Shown in pieces: positions 1-5,672 of a stretch of DNA of 7,806 bases. Source of the DNA: JBFWML01 sp050251635. Its GTDB lineage: Bacteria; Campylobacterota; Campylobacteria; Campylobacterales; SZUA-545. Where the stretch lies: NCBI GenBank assembly GCA_050251635.1, contig JBFWML010000065.1, positions 1 to 7,806 of the forward strand, read 5' to 3'. Below the pieces are notes generated by a model that searched no databases, was not told where the DNA came from, and saw only the letters and a list, made by a program, of their open reading frames with translations. Both the position numbers and the translations under genes were made by a program. How positions within the stretch are numbered: the first letter of the stretch is position 1; the number at the start of each line of letters is the position of its first letter.

Positions 1-581
1 AGATTATTCTTGAGATGGTGCTGGCGGACTCGACGGCGTTTCAGTCGCTTTTGCAGGTTTCTTCCCATGACAACTACACCTTTTCGCACTCGGTCGATGT
101 GATGATCTATGCGGTGGGGCTGGGTAAGCGGCTGGGCTTTGAGCCTGAGCGGCTGCGCAAACTGGCCATCGGCGCGATTTTGCATGATATCGGCAAAAGC
201 CGGATCGACACGGCGATTATCAACAAAAAAGGCAAGCTCAGCGAGGGCGAGTTCCGGCGGATGATGGAGCACTCCGAGCTGGGCGGCCAGATGCTGATGC
301 TGCTTGATGAGCAGGACCCGGAGATTTACGCCACCGTCGTGCATCACCACGAGCGCTACAACGGCGAGGGGTATCCCATGGGACTGCGGGGCGAGGAGAT
401 TCCGCTTTTTGCGCAGATTGTCGGTATTAGCGACGTGTTCTCCGCGCTATCGACCAAGCGCAGCTATAAGGATGCGTTTAAAACCTTTGAGGCGCTCCGG
501 GTGATGAAAGAGGAGATGAGCGGCCATTTTGAACCGGGGCTGCTCAAGGAGTTTGTGCAGTTAATGGGCCGGGGTATTTAA
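1..581 (+). CDS. HD-GYP domain cyclic-di-GMP phosphodiesterase, 3' part
   Basis: HD-GYP enzymes hydrolyse the second messenger cyclic-di-GMP (to pGpG or GMP) in the cytoplasm and so favour motility over biofilm. The frame is open to the left edge (first complete codon at 3), so the N-terminal part lies outside the window; the ATG at 15 is probably internal. Numbered from that ATG, the visible 188 residues carry the HD domain almost intact: His25 in the first helix, the metal-binding HDIGK at 57-61, His86, the HHH run at 110-112, the signature GYP at 119-121 within a GEGYPMGL stretch, and Asp140 in the SDVFSAL helix. All expected metal ligands seem present, so the enzyme should be active. It ends in TAA three bases before the end of the convergent oxidoreductase gene. 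A sensory or regulatory N-terminal domain is likely but cannot be seen. The family assignment is firm; the signal it responds to is unknown. Confidence 0.94.
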   Translation, partial: IILEMVLADSTAFQSLLQVSSHDNYTFSHSVDVMIYAVGLGKRLGFEPERLRKLAIGAILHDIGKSRIDTAIINKKGKLSEGEFRRMMEHSELGGQMLMLLDEQDPEIYATVVHHHERYNGEGYPMGLRGEEIPLFAQIVGISDVFSALSTKRSYKDAFKTFEALRVMKEEMSGHFEPGLLKEFVQLMGRGI

Positions 582-584
582 CCC

Positions 585-1793
585 TCAGCCTTTGATGCGG
601 CGGTAGCCCCGTTGGCAGCGCGAGAGCAGCGGCCATTTGTAGGCCTTAAAGATCGCCTGTTTAAACAGATGCGCGCCGTAGCCCTTGACATGAATCTTAT
701 CCATAAGCACCCCCGCGCCGTAATGGCCGCCCAGCGCCACAAACATTCCCTGCATTTTTAAGGGCTCTTTTTTGGGAGCCAAGCCGTCTTGAACCCGCCC
801 GATCGTCCGTGCGGCGTATTCGGCGGTGCGCTCGGCCATTTGGCTGGTGGGGGGCATCGGCTTGCCGCTGATCGGATCGGTCAGTACCGCCGCGTCACCG
901 ATGGCGAATACCTCCGGGCGGCCTTCGAGCCGGAAAAATTCATCGGTTTTAATAAAGTGCCGATCGGTTTTGGGCACATCGAGCTTGCGTGCCAGCGGGC
1001 TGCCGATAATACCGCCGGTCCAGATGAGAAAATCCATGGGAAGCGTCATGCCGTCGTCGAGCTTGACGGCGCTGGGCGTGACCTGCACGGCACGGCGGTT
1101 GTAGAGGATTTTGACTCCCAAGCTTTCGAGCCGTTTGGCGGAGACGTCCACCAGATACGGGTCGGCCCGGTCCAGCACGTTGGGGCCGCTGGCGACCAAA
1201 ACGACGTTGACCCCTTCGCACAGGTAGCCGAAATCCCGGTAGAGGCTTTTGGCGTACCACGCCATCTCCGCCGCGGTCTCCACGCCGCTCAGTCCCGCGC
1301 CGCCGATGACGATGTTGAAGTGCTGATTGACGCCGCAAAGCCCCTCGCTTTCGATCATCTTGAACATGTTTTTTTCGAAGTGCTGCTTAAACACCAGCGC
1401 GTTGGAGACGCTTTTGATGCCGCCGGTGTACACGTCGCCCAGCCCGTGGACGCTCTCGGGAAACCACGTGCGCGCGCCCGTGGCGATAATGAGGTAGTCG
1501 TATGTGATCTCGCTATCGCAGGCGTAAACGGTGCGGCGATCGAAGTCGATGGTCTGCACCTCTTTTTGGCAGAAGCTGACATTGGGGCCGTAGCTGGCGC
1601 AGAGGGTGTACAGATCGATAATGACGTCGCTGATCTTGAAGCTTCCGGCCACATAGCCGTACACCTCGGGCTGCAGGTAGTGAAAGGGGTTTTGGTCCAT
1701 CAGCGTAATTTCGAGATCGCTGCGTTTATGCAGATTTTCCAGTGCGCGGATACCGGCGTAACTGCCGCCGATAATCACAACCCGTTTTTTCAT
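585..1793 (-). CDS. NDH-2-like FAD/NAD(P)-dependent oxidoreductase
   Basis: This 402-residue flavoprotein resembles type II NADH dehydrogenases, which pass electrons from NADH to quinone at the inner face of the membrane without pumping protons. Two dinucleotide-binding folds are visible: the FAD site GGSYAG (9-14) and the NAD(P) site GGAGLSGVETA (164-174). The IATGA strand (103-107) and the FAD-contacting FAIGD (296-300) are also in place. Near 314-328 the run PPTSQMAERTAEYAA corresponds to the quinone-site motif of NDH-2, with SQ where AQ is usual. The C-terminus (376-402) is amphipathic and basic, as in NDH-2 membrane anchors. The six or so cysteines do not form the spaced set expected of sulfide:quinone reductase, so I prefer NDH-2. 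The start has a weak AAGG upstream. It lies 21 bp downstream of the phosphodiesterase gene, probably in one transcript with it. The substrate is inferred. Confidence 0.85.
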   Translation of the reverse strand: MKKRVVIIGGSYAGIRALENLHKRSDLEITLMDQNPFHYLQPEVYGYVAGSFKISDVIIDLYTLCASYGPNVSFCQKEVQTIDFDRRTVYACDSEITYDYLIIATGARTWFPESVHGLGDVYTGGIKSVSNALVFKQHFEKNMFKMIESEGLCGVNQHFNIVIGGAGLSGVETAAEMAWYAKSLYRDFGYLCEGVNVVLVASGPNVLDRADPYLVDVSAKRLESLGVKILYNRRAVQVTPSAVKLDDGMTLPMDFLIWTGGIIGSPLARKLDVPKTDRHFIKTDEFFRLEGRPEVFAIGDAAVLTDPISGKPMPPTSQMAERTAEYAARTIGRVQDGLAPKKEPLKMQGMFVALGGHYGAGVLMDKIHVKGYGAHLFKQAIFKAYKWPLLSRCQRGYRRIKG

Positions 1794-1814
1794 GGGATGC
1801 CTTTTTTGCTGATC

Positions 1815-2546
1815 TTAGCCGTTGCCGGTAACGGGACGGAGGCCTTCAAAAACGTAGTTGTCGGCGACTTTTTTGGCTTTTGCCAAATCCGCTTCGGTTT
1901 TGACCGTCCAGGTCACGACGGGAATTTTAAAAAGTTTGCGCGCGATCCAGACGCGCCAAAAGGGCAGGGCGCGCAGGTCATAGCTGATAAAGTCGGGCTT
2001 GAGGCGGCGGTTGTATTTGAGGTTTTTGAGTCTGCGGCGCTCCAGCAGGCCCAGATCGGAGTCTTTGTAGTCGTAGCTGATGATGGCGCGGGGGATGTCC
2101 GGGGCGTTTTCCTTGAACCACAGCACCGTTTGCGGGTTGAAGCTGGCGACGGCGACATCGGGTTTGTAGTGGCGAATCAGCGCCAGCAGCCGTTGTTCGA
2201 ACTTGCCCGCCGGGCCGTGGCTTTTGACATCGATATAGATGGGCGCGTGAATCTGCTCGAAGACCTTATCGAGCGTGGGGATCGGCTCGGCGTTGCCGTT
2301 GAGGCGGGTTTCGCGCAGTTCCAGCGCGGTCATCTGCCGGATGTCCCCTTCGCTGCTGGTCATGCGGTCTAGAAAGTCGTCGTGGAACACGGCGATATTG
2401 CCGTCTTTCATCAGCTGCACATCCAGCTCGATCGCGTAACCCGCCTCCTGAGCGGCCTTGAAGGCGGCCAGCGAGTTTTCGGGACGGCGTTCGTCGTGCA
2501 GGCCGCGATGGGCGATGGGGCGGGTTTTGATCCACTCAGGAGCCAT
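1815..2546 (-). CDS. Glycerophosphodiester phosphodiesterase (UgpQ/GlpQ family)
   Basis: The enzyme splits glycerophosphodiesters from phospholipid turnover into glycerol-3-phosphate and an alcohol. With the chosen start the protein has 243 residues, close to the cytoplasmic UgpQ size, and no signal peptide. Family motifs are clear: HRG (13-15), PENS (22-25), the metal-binding E40-x-D42, and the catalytic HD at 55-56. The IDVK strand and the C-terminal VVTWTV strand complete the TIM barrel. I chose the ATG at 2546 because GAGG sits six bases upstream of it. A longer frame opens at 2576 but has no ribosome site, and its extra ten residues (MAVSKIMRLT) are not family-like. It is the first gene of a two-gene minus-strand unit with the NDH-2-like gene. 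It is divergent from hemP, and its upstream region contains the Fur-box candidate, so iron control of this unit is possible but unproven. Confidence 0.94.
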   Translation of the reverse strand: MAPEWIKTRPIAHRGLHDERRPENSLAAFKAAQEAGYAIELDVQLMKDGNIAVFHDDFLDRMTSSEGDIRQMTALELRETRLNGNAEPIPTLDKVFEQIHAPIYIDVKSHGPAGKFEQRLLALIRHYKPDVAVASFNPQTVLWFKENAPDIPRAIISYDYKDSDLGLLERRRLKNLKYNRRLKPDFISYDLRALPFWRVWIARKLFKIPVVTWTVKTEADLAKAKKVADNYVFEGLRPVTGNG

Positions 2547-2609
2547 GGTTAACCTCATAATTTTGCTAACGGCCATTGTAGCAGAGCGGGTTTGAGAGTT
2601 GCGCTTAGC

Positions 2610-2615
2610 ATTATA
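2610..2615 (-). promoter_or_regulatory. Candidate -10 box for the minus-strand phosphodiesterase/NDH-2 unit
   Basis: Read on the minus strand, these bases are a perfect TATAAT. No good -35 lies 16-18 bp upstream (around 2632-2639). The Fur-box candidate (2617-2631) would lie across the spacer. Transcription from here would give a leader of about 55 bases before the start at 2546. A second, weaker option is TACAAT at 2575-2580, also without a clear -35. The assignment is tentative. Confidence 0.35.
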
Positions 2616-2633
2616 TTGACAATCGTTATCATT
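2615..2633. promoter_or_regulatory. Fur box (ferric uptake regulator operator)
   Basis: The core TGACAAT-C-GTTATCA (2617-2631) matches the Fur 7-1-7 consensus TGATAATnATTATCA with one mismatch in each half. Fur with Fe(II) binds such sites and blocks transcription when iron is plentiful. The site overlaps the -35 of the hemP promoter and lies next to a possible minus-strand -10, so it could repress in both directions. The match and the iron-uptake genes downstream support each other. Binding itself is inferred. Confidence 0.78.
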
Positions 2634-2644
2634 CCTGTTAGAAT
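2616..2644 (+). promoter_or_regulatory. Sigma-70 promoter of the hemP-receptor operon
   Basis: A perfect -35 TTGACA (2616-2621) is followed after 17 bp by TAGAAT (2639-2644), one mismatch from the -10 consensus. The predicted transcription start falls about seven bases further on, near 2650-2652. That is on or next to the hemP ATG at 2651, so the transcript may be leaderless. The -35 is embedded in the Fur box, the usual arrangement for repression by polymerase exclusion. Confidence 0.7.
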
Positions 2645-2650
2645 CGAGCC

Positions 2651-2818
2651 ATGGAAAAACCGAAAAACAACGCTCCCGACTCCAAATCCGCTGAAACGGC
2701 TCTTGTTCACGAAAGCCGAAAACTCATGGGCGAATGCCGCGAGGCGATCATTGTCCACAACGGCGAGCGCTACCGCCTGCGCATCACCGCCAACGATCGT
2801 CTGATTCTGACCAAATAA
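2651..2818 (+). CDS. hemP: Haemin uptake protein HemP/HmuP
   Basis: This 55-residue protein belongs to the HemP/HmuP family. HmuP in Bradyrhizobium and HemP/HmuP in Burkholderia act as positive regulators of the adjacent haem-receptor gene. The family signature fills the C-terminal half: a short SRKLMGECREAIIVHNGE segment (22-39) followed by YRLRITANDRLILTK (41-55), where the YRLRIT and LILTK blocks are the most conserved. The N-terminal 20 residues are polar and probably disordered. Length is normal. No convincing Shine-Dalgarno site precedes the ATG, which also sits at the predicted transcription start. The next in-frame ATG (2726) would keep the conserved block but also lacks a ribosome site. 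It is first in the iron operon, just downstream of the Fur box and 133 bp before the receptor. The family call is strong; which receptor ligand it serves is open. Confidence 0.93.
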   Translation: MEKPKNNAPDSKSAETALVHESRKLMGECREAIIVHNGERYRLRITANDRLILTK

Positions 2819-2836
2819 CCCTCCCAATCCCTACAG

Positions 2837-2886
2837 GTTAGTATTGATAACAATACTCAATTTAGTTTCAGGAAAAAAATACTAAC
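2837..2886. repeat. Overlapping inverted repeats between hemP and the receptor gene
   Basis: GTTAGTATT (2837-2845) can pair with CAATACT at 2851-2857 (7 bp with AGTATTG, loop ATAA) or with AATACTAAC at 2878-2886 (9 bp). The two pairings exclude each other because they share the left arm. There is no T-run after either hairpin, so it is not a standard terminator. Part of it (2845-2859, TGATAACAATACTCA) also resembles a degenerate Fur box with three mismatches. It may be a repeated operator half-site or an RNA switch in the receptor leader. The function is unknown. Confidence 0.55.
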
Positions 2887-2940
2887 ATCCCGCCAACGAT
2901 CGAGCCAGCCGCCGCCAGCCAAACGATTGAAAACACCACC

Positions 2941-2948
2941 AAGGAGAT
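2941..2948 (+). promoter_or_regulatory. Ribosome binding site deciding the TTG start of the receptor
   Basis: AAGGAGAT is a near-perfect Shine-Dalgarno sequence, and its AAGGAG is followed by five bases before TTG at 2952. That codon begins a canonical signal peptide (KRIAFLSAAAATVL). No ATG or GTG in this frame is comparably placed, so TTG is the likely start. Confidence 0.85.
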
Positions 2949-2951
2949 ACC

Positions 2952-5342
2952 TTGAAGCGTATCGCTTTTCTTTCGGCGGCGGCAGCAACTGTTTTGATGG
3001 CATCCGCCGACAACGCCGGTTCCCAGAATTTAGGCTCTATGACCGTCACTTCGGCGGCGGGATTTGAACAAAAGATCACCGATGCGCCTGCGTCGATCTC
3101 GGTTATCACGGGCGAAGAGCTTCGCAAGAAACCCTATGCAACGCTGCTGGATGCCGTGCGCGGTCTGGAGGGTGTGGATATCGGCGAAACCCGCGACAAA
3201 ACGGGGCAGGGGACTATTTCGCTGCGCGGGATGGGTTCGGACTATACGTTGATTCTCGTCAACGGAAAACGCCAAAGCAACCACGGCGATATTTACCCCA
3301 ACAGCTTCGGCGGCAACCAGTTCAATCATATCCCGCCGCTGGAGGCGATTGAGCGTATCGAGATTATCCGCGGCCCGGCTTCCACGCTCTATGGCGCCGA
3401 GGCGATGGGCGGCGTCATCAACATCATTACTAAAAAGGTCGGCAATAAGTGGAGCGGATCGCTCAACCTGGGTCGCACCTTTCAAAGCAGCGACGACTAT
3501 GGCGATGACAGCACAATCGACTTTAGCGTTCAAGGGCCGCTGATTAAAGACAAGTTGGGGCTGGGCCTTCGCGGCAGCCGTTACGAGCGGGACGCCTCCA
3601 GCCCCACCTACGTGCCCACCTATGCGCCGGACGGTTCCGAGGTGGACCGGAGTCTGGGCTTTGGCGGCGGCGGAAAAACCGTGGACAACGAAAATCAGGC
3701 TCTGGGCGCGACGCTTTCCTGGAAACCGACCGAAAAGCAGAGCGTCACCTTGGATGTGGACACCTCCAGGCAGGAGTACAACAACAAACCGGTTCGAGAC
3801 GATAACGGCGATCTGATCTATCCCGTCGGCACGGTGGATAATATCAGTTCGCTGTGGCTGGCCTCCGGCGGAACCTCCAACGCTTCGGCCGACGGCTCAA
3901 CCCCCGGCGATCGCACCCGGGCAAATCCGCGTGTGGGTTATGCGCCCACGCAAGAGTTCACGCGGGATTCCTGGGCATTGACCCACGAGGGCGAATGGGA
4001 TTTTGGCGAGAGTTTTGTCTCCTTGGCCTACGTGGAGACCAACAACAACGGCCGCACCTTGCCCTTTACGGTAGCCGAGCGCGAAAAGCTGCTGGAGATG
4101 ATCAACGCCACGGGCGACTATGCCGGCATGAGCGAAGCCGATCGCAAGGAGCTGGCCGAAGAGACCTTTTTGCCGCGCCCCAAAAGGGTGATGCAGAGCA
4201 ACCAGATGACGGTGGATGCCAAGCTGGATATGCCCATCGAAGAGATGGCCGGGGATCACCGGCTGGTGGTCGGAACCCAGATTACCCGCGGCGAACTCAA
4301 AGATGGCGTATTCGGCATGGAGAAGGGAAAACCGGGCGGCACGCAGGAGCACAATATGGTTTCGCTCTTTGCCGAAGATACCTGGACGATGTTTGAACCC
4401 TTTTCGCTCACGCTGGGTTTGCGCCACGACGATCACGAGGCGTTTGGCAGTCACCTCAGCCCGCGGGTTTACGGCGTTTATACCCTCAACGATCAGTGGA
4501 CTTTCAAGGGCGGTATCTCCACCGGCTACAAGGCGCCCAAGACCACCGATCTCTATGACGGCGTGACCGGCTTTGGCGGTCAGGGCACCAGCCCGATGTT
4601 CGGCAACCCCGATCTAAAGCCCGAAATCAGCACCAGCCGCGAGGCGGCGATCTACTGGCAAAACTCCGGCGGCAGCAACTTTAACGTGACGCTCTTTCAA
4701 AACCGTTTCGAAGACAAAATCACCTCCCAGCCCTGCGGCTCGGGGACGGACTACACCTGCGTCAGCACCGGAGAGTATGCCGATCTCAATTACGCTTCCT
4801 CCAGCAAAAAGGTCAACATCGACGAGGTTGACCTAAACGGCTATGAGGTGGCGGGCCGCTGGCAGGTGATGAACGCGCTGGCCGTGCGCGCCAACTACAC
4901 CTACACCGACAGCGAACAAAAAAGCGGCGAAGACGAAGGATTGCCGCTGGGCAACAGCGCCAAACATATGTATAACGCCGCGATCGAGTGGCAGCCGACC
5001 GATCGGCTGAACTTTTTCGTGCTTTCGGAAAACCACGCCAAACGCTACCGCGGGCAGCATGTGATTACCGATGAATCGCTTTATTACAAGGATTACTCGG
5101 TTTTGCATCTGGGCGGGTCGTACAAAATCAACGACTATCTGACGCTCAATGCGCGGGTCAACAACCTGCTGGATAAGGATTTCACCACCTACCGCACCGA
5201 GTTTAGAGACCTGAATAGCGACGGCGACTATACGGACACCAACGTGGGCGGTTCGGGGAAAAACGAAACGCTGCACTTTGATGACTACAACAACAAAGAG
5301 GCCTGCCGCAGCTTCTGGGTGAGTTTGAACGCCCGCTTTTAA
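2952..5342 (+). CDS. TonB-dependent outer-membrane receptor, CirA/CfrA-like
   Basis: This 796-residue receptor imports an iron chelate across the outer membrane using TonB energy. A signal peptide (1-19, ASA before the cut) leads to a TonB box near 28-34 (GSMTVTS). The plug follows at about 44-160 (DAPASISVITGEEL, ISLRGMGSDYTLILVNGKR, IERIEIIRGPASTLYGAEAMGG). The remainder is the 22-strand barrel, ending in the outer-membrane signal SFWVSLNARF with terminal Phe. The plug pattern resembles catecholate receptors such as CirA and CfrA. YKAP (526-529) and NPDL (552-555) correspond to the FRAP and NPNL boxes, but no histidine lies between them, unlike typical haem receptors. Cys595 and Cys603 may form a loop disulfide. 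Residues 753-764 (DLNSDGDYTDTN) resemble a calcium loop. It starts with TTG behind a strong ribosome site. It lies downstream of hemP and upstream of the membrane-protein trio. The receptor class is certain; the ligand is not. Confidence 0.97.
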   Translation: MKRIAFLSAAAATVLMASADNAGSQNLGSMTVTSAAGFEQKITDAPASISVITGEELRKKPYATLLDAVRGLEGVDIGETRDKTGQGTISLRGMGSDYTLILVNGKRQSNHGDIYPNSFGGNQFNHIPPLEAIERIEIIRGPASTLYGAEAMGGVINIITKKVGNKWSGSLNLGRTFQSSDDYGDDSTIDFSVQGPLIKDKLGLGLRGSRYERDASSPTYVPTYAPDGSEVDRSLGFGGGGKTVDNENQALGATLSWKPTEKQSVTLDVDTSRQEYNNKPVRDDNGDLIYPVGTVDNISSLWLASGGTSNASADGSTPGDRTRANPRVGYAPTQEFTRDSWALTHEGEWDFGESFVSLAYVETNNNGRTLPFTVAEREKLLEMINATGDYAGMSEADRKELAEETFLPRPKRVMQSNQMTVDAKLDMPIEEMAGDHRLVVGTQITRGELKDGVFGMEKGKPGGTQEHNMVSLFAEDTWTMFEPFSLTLGLRHDDHEAFGSHLSPRVYGVYTLNDQWTFKGGISTGYKAPKTTDLYDGVTGFGGQGTSPMFGNPDLKPEISTSREAAIYWQNSGGSNFNVTLFQNRFEDKITSQPCGSGTDYTCVSTGEYADLNYASSSKKVNIDEVDLNGYEVAGRWQVMNALAVRANYTYTDSEQKSGEDEGLPLGNSAKHMYNAAIEWQPTDRLNFFVLSENHAKRYRGQHVITDESLYYKDYSVLHLGGSYKINDYLTLNARVNNLLDKDFTTYRTEFRDLNSDGDYTDTNVGGSGKNETLHFDDYNNKEACRSFWVSLNARF

Positions 5343-5351
5343 AGGAGTAGC

Positions 5352-5672
5352 ATGAACACCCCCTTTGCATCCAAGCTTTTACACAAGGAGAACCGCTACC
5401 GGCTTGCGGTTTTTTCCCGCACGATCGCCGCCGTGCTTGGCGGCTATTTGCTGGCCTCCGTCTTTACGCTTTTTATGAGTCTGGCCCTTGGGGGACCGGA
5501 AGCCGATGCGGTGACCTTTGCCACGATGCTCTCTTTTGCGGTTCATGCGGCGGCGGTTATTTGGGTTTTTGCCGCTTCGACGGCCCTGAGGGCATGGGCG
5601 GGCGTTGTGCTGCCCACGCTGGGGCTGGCGGCTTTGGCCTATGGATTGTGGCTGGCAAGGGGGCTTGCGTGA
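5352..5672 (+). CDS. DUF3649-type small inner-membrane protein
   Basis: This 106-residue hydrophobic protein matches what I know of the DUF3649 family, small proteins found between iron-regulated TonB receptors and PepSY membrane proteins in proteobacteria. After a short basic N-terminus (KENRYRLAVFSR, 12-23) come three likely membrane segments: about 24-47, 54-76 and 79-103. The RYRLA...SR start, the LGGYLLAS helix and the IWVFAASTALRAWAG block look family-like. It begins nine bases after the receptor stop behind AGGAG, and its TGA overlaps the GTG of the next gene, so translation is probably coupled. Biochemical function is unknown. A role as a subunit or assembly partner of the PepSY protein is inferred from gene order alone. 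Confidence 0.78.
   Translation: MNTPFASKLLHKENRYRLAVFSRTIAAVLGGYLLASVFTLFMSLALGGPEADAVTFATMLSFAVHAAAVIWVFAASTALRAWAGVVLPTLGLAALAYGLWLARGLA

Noticed and set aside
582..584. A shared terminator between the HD-GYP and NDH-2-like genes.
   Set aside because: The gap is three bases. No hairpin with a T-run is evident at the junction on either strand.
789..2372. A 527-codon open frame on the plus strand across both minus-strand genes.
   Set aside because: It is a shadow of the two well-supported antisense genes in GC-rich DNA. It has no domain, no ribosome site, and crosses their intergenic gap. The protein is low in family-like motifs.
2547..2576. A longer start for the phosphodiesterase at 2576.
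   Set aside because: No Shine-Dalgarno sequence there, whereas the ATG at 2546 has GAGG six bases upstream and begins close to the family's HRG motif.
2592..2804. A 70-codon plus-strand frame overlapping hemP and its promoter.
   Set aside because: It overlaps the recognised hemP frame and runs through the promoter and Fur box; no family resemblance.
2555..2827. A 90-codon minus-strand frame opposite hemP.
   Set aside because: Antisense shadow of hemP with no ribosome site; it reads through the promoter region.
5561..5668. An upstream ATG for the PepSY protein adding 36 residues.
   Set aside because: The extension lies wholly inside the DUF3649-type gene in another frame and is not membrane-protein-like. 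The GTG at 5669 has a ribosome site and the classic stop-start overlap.
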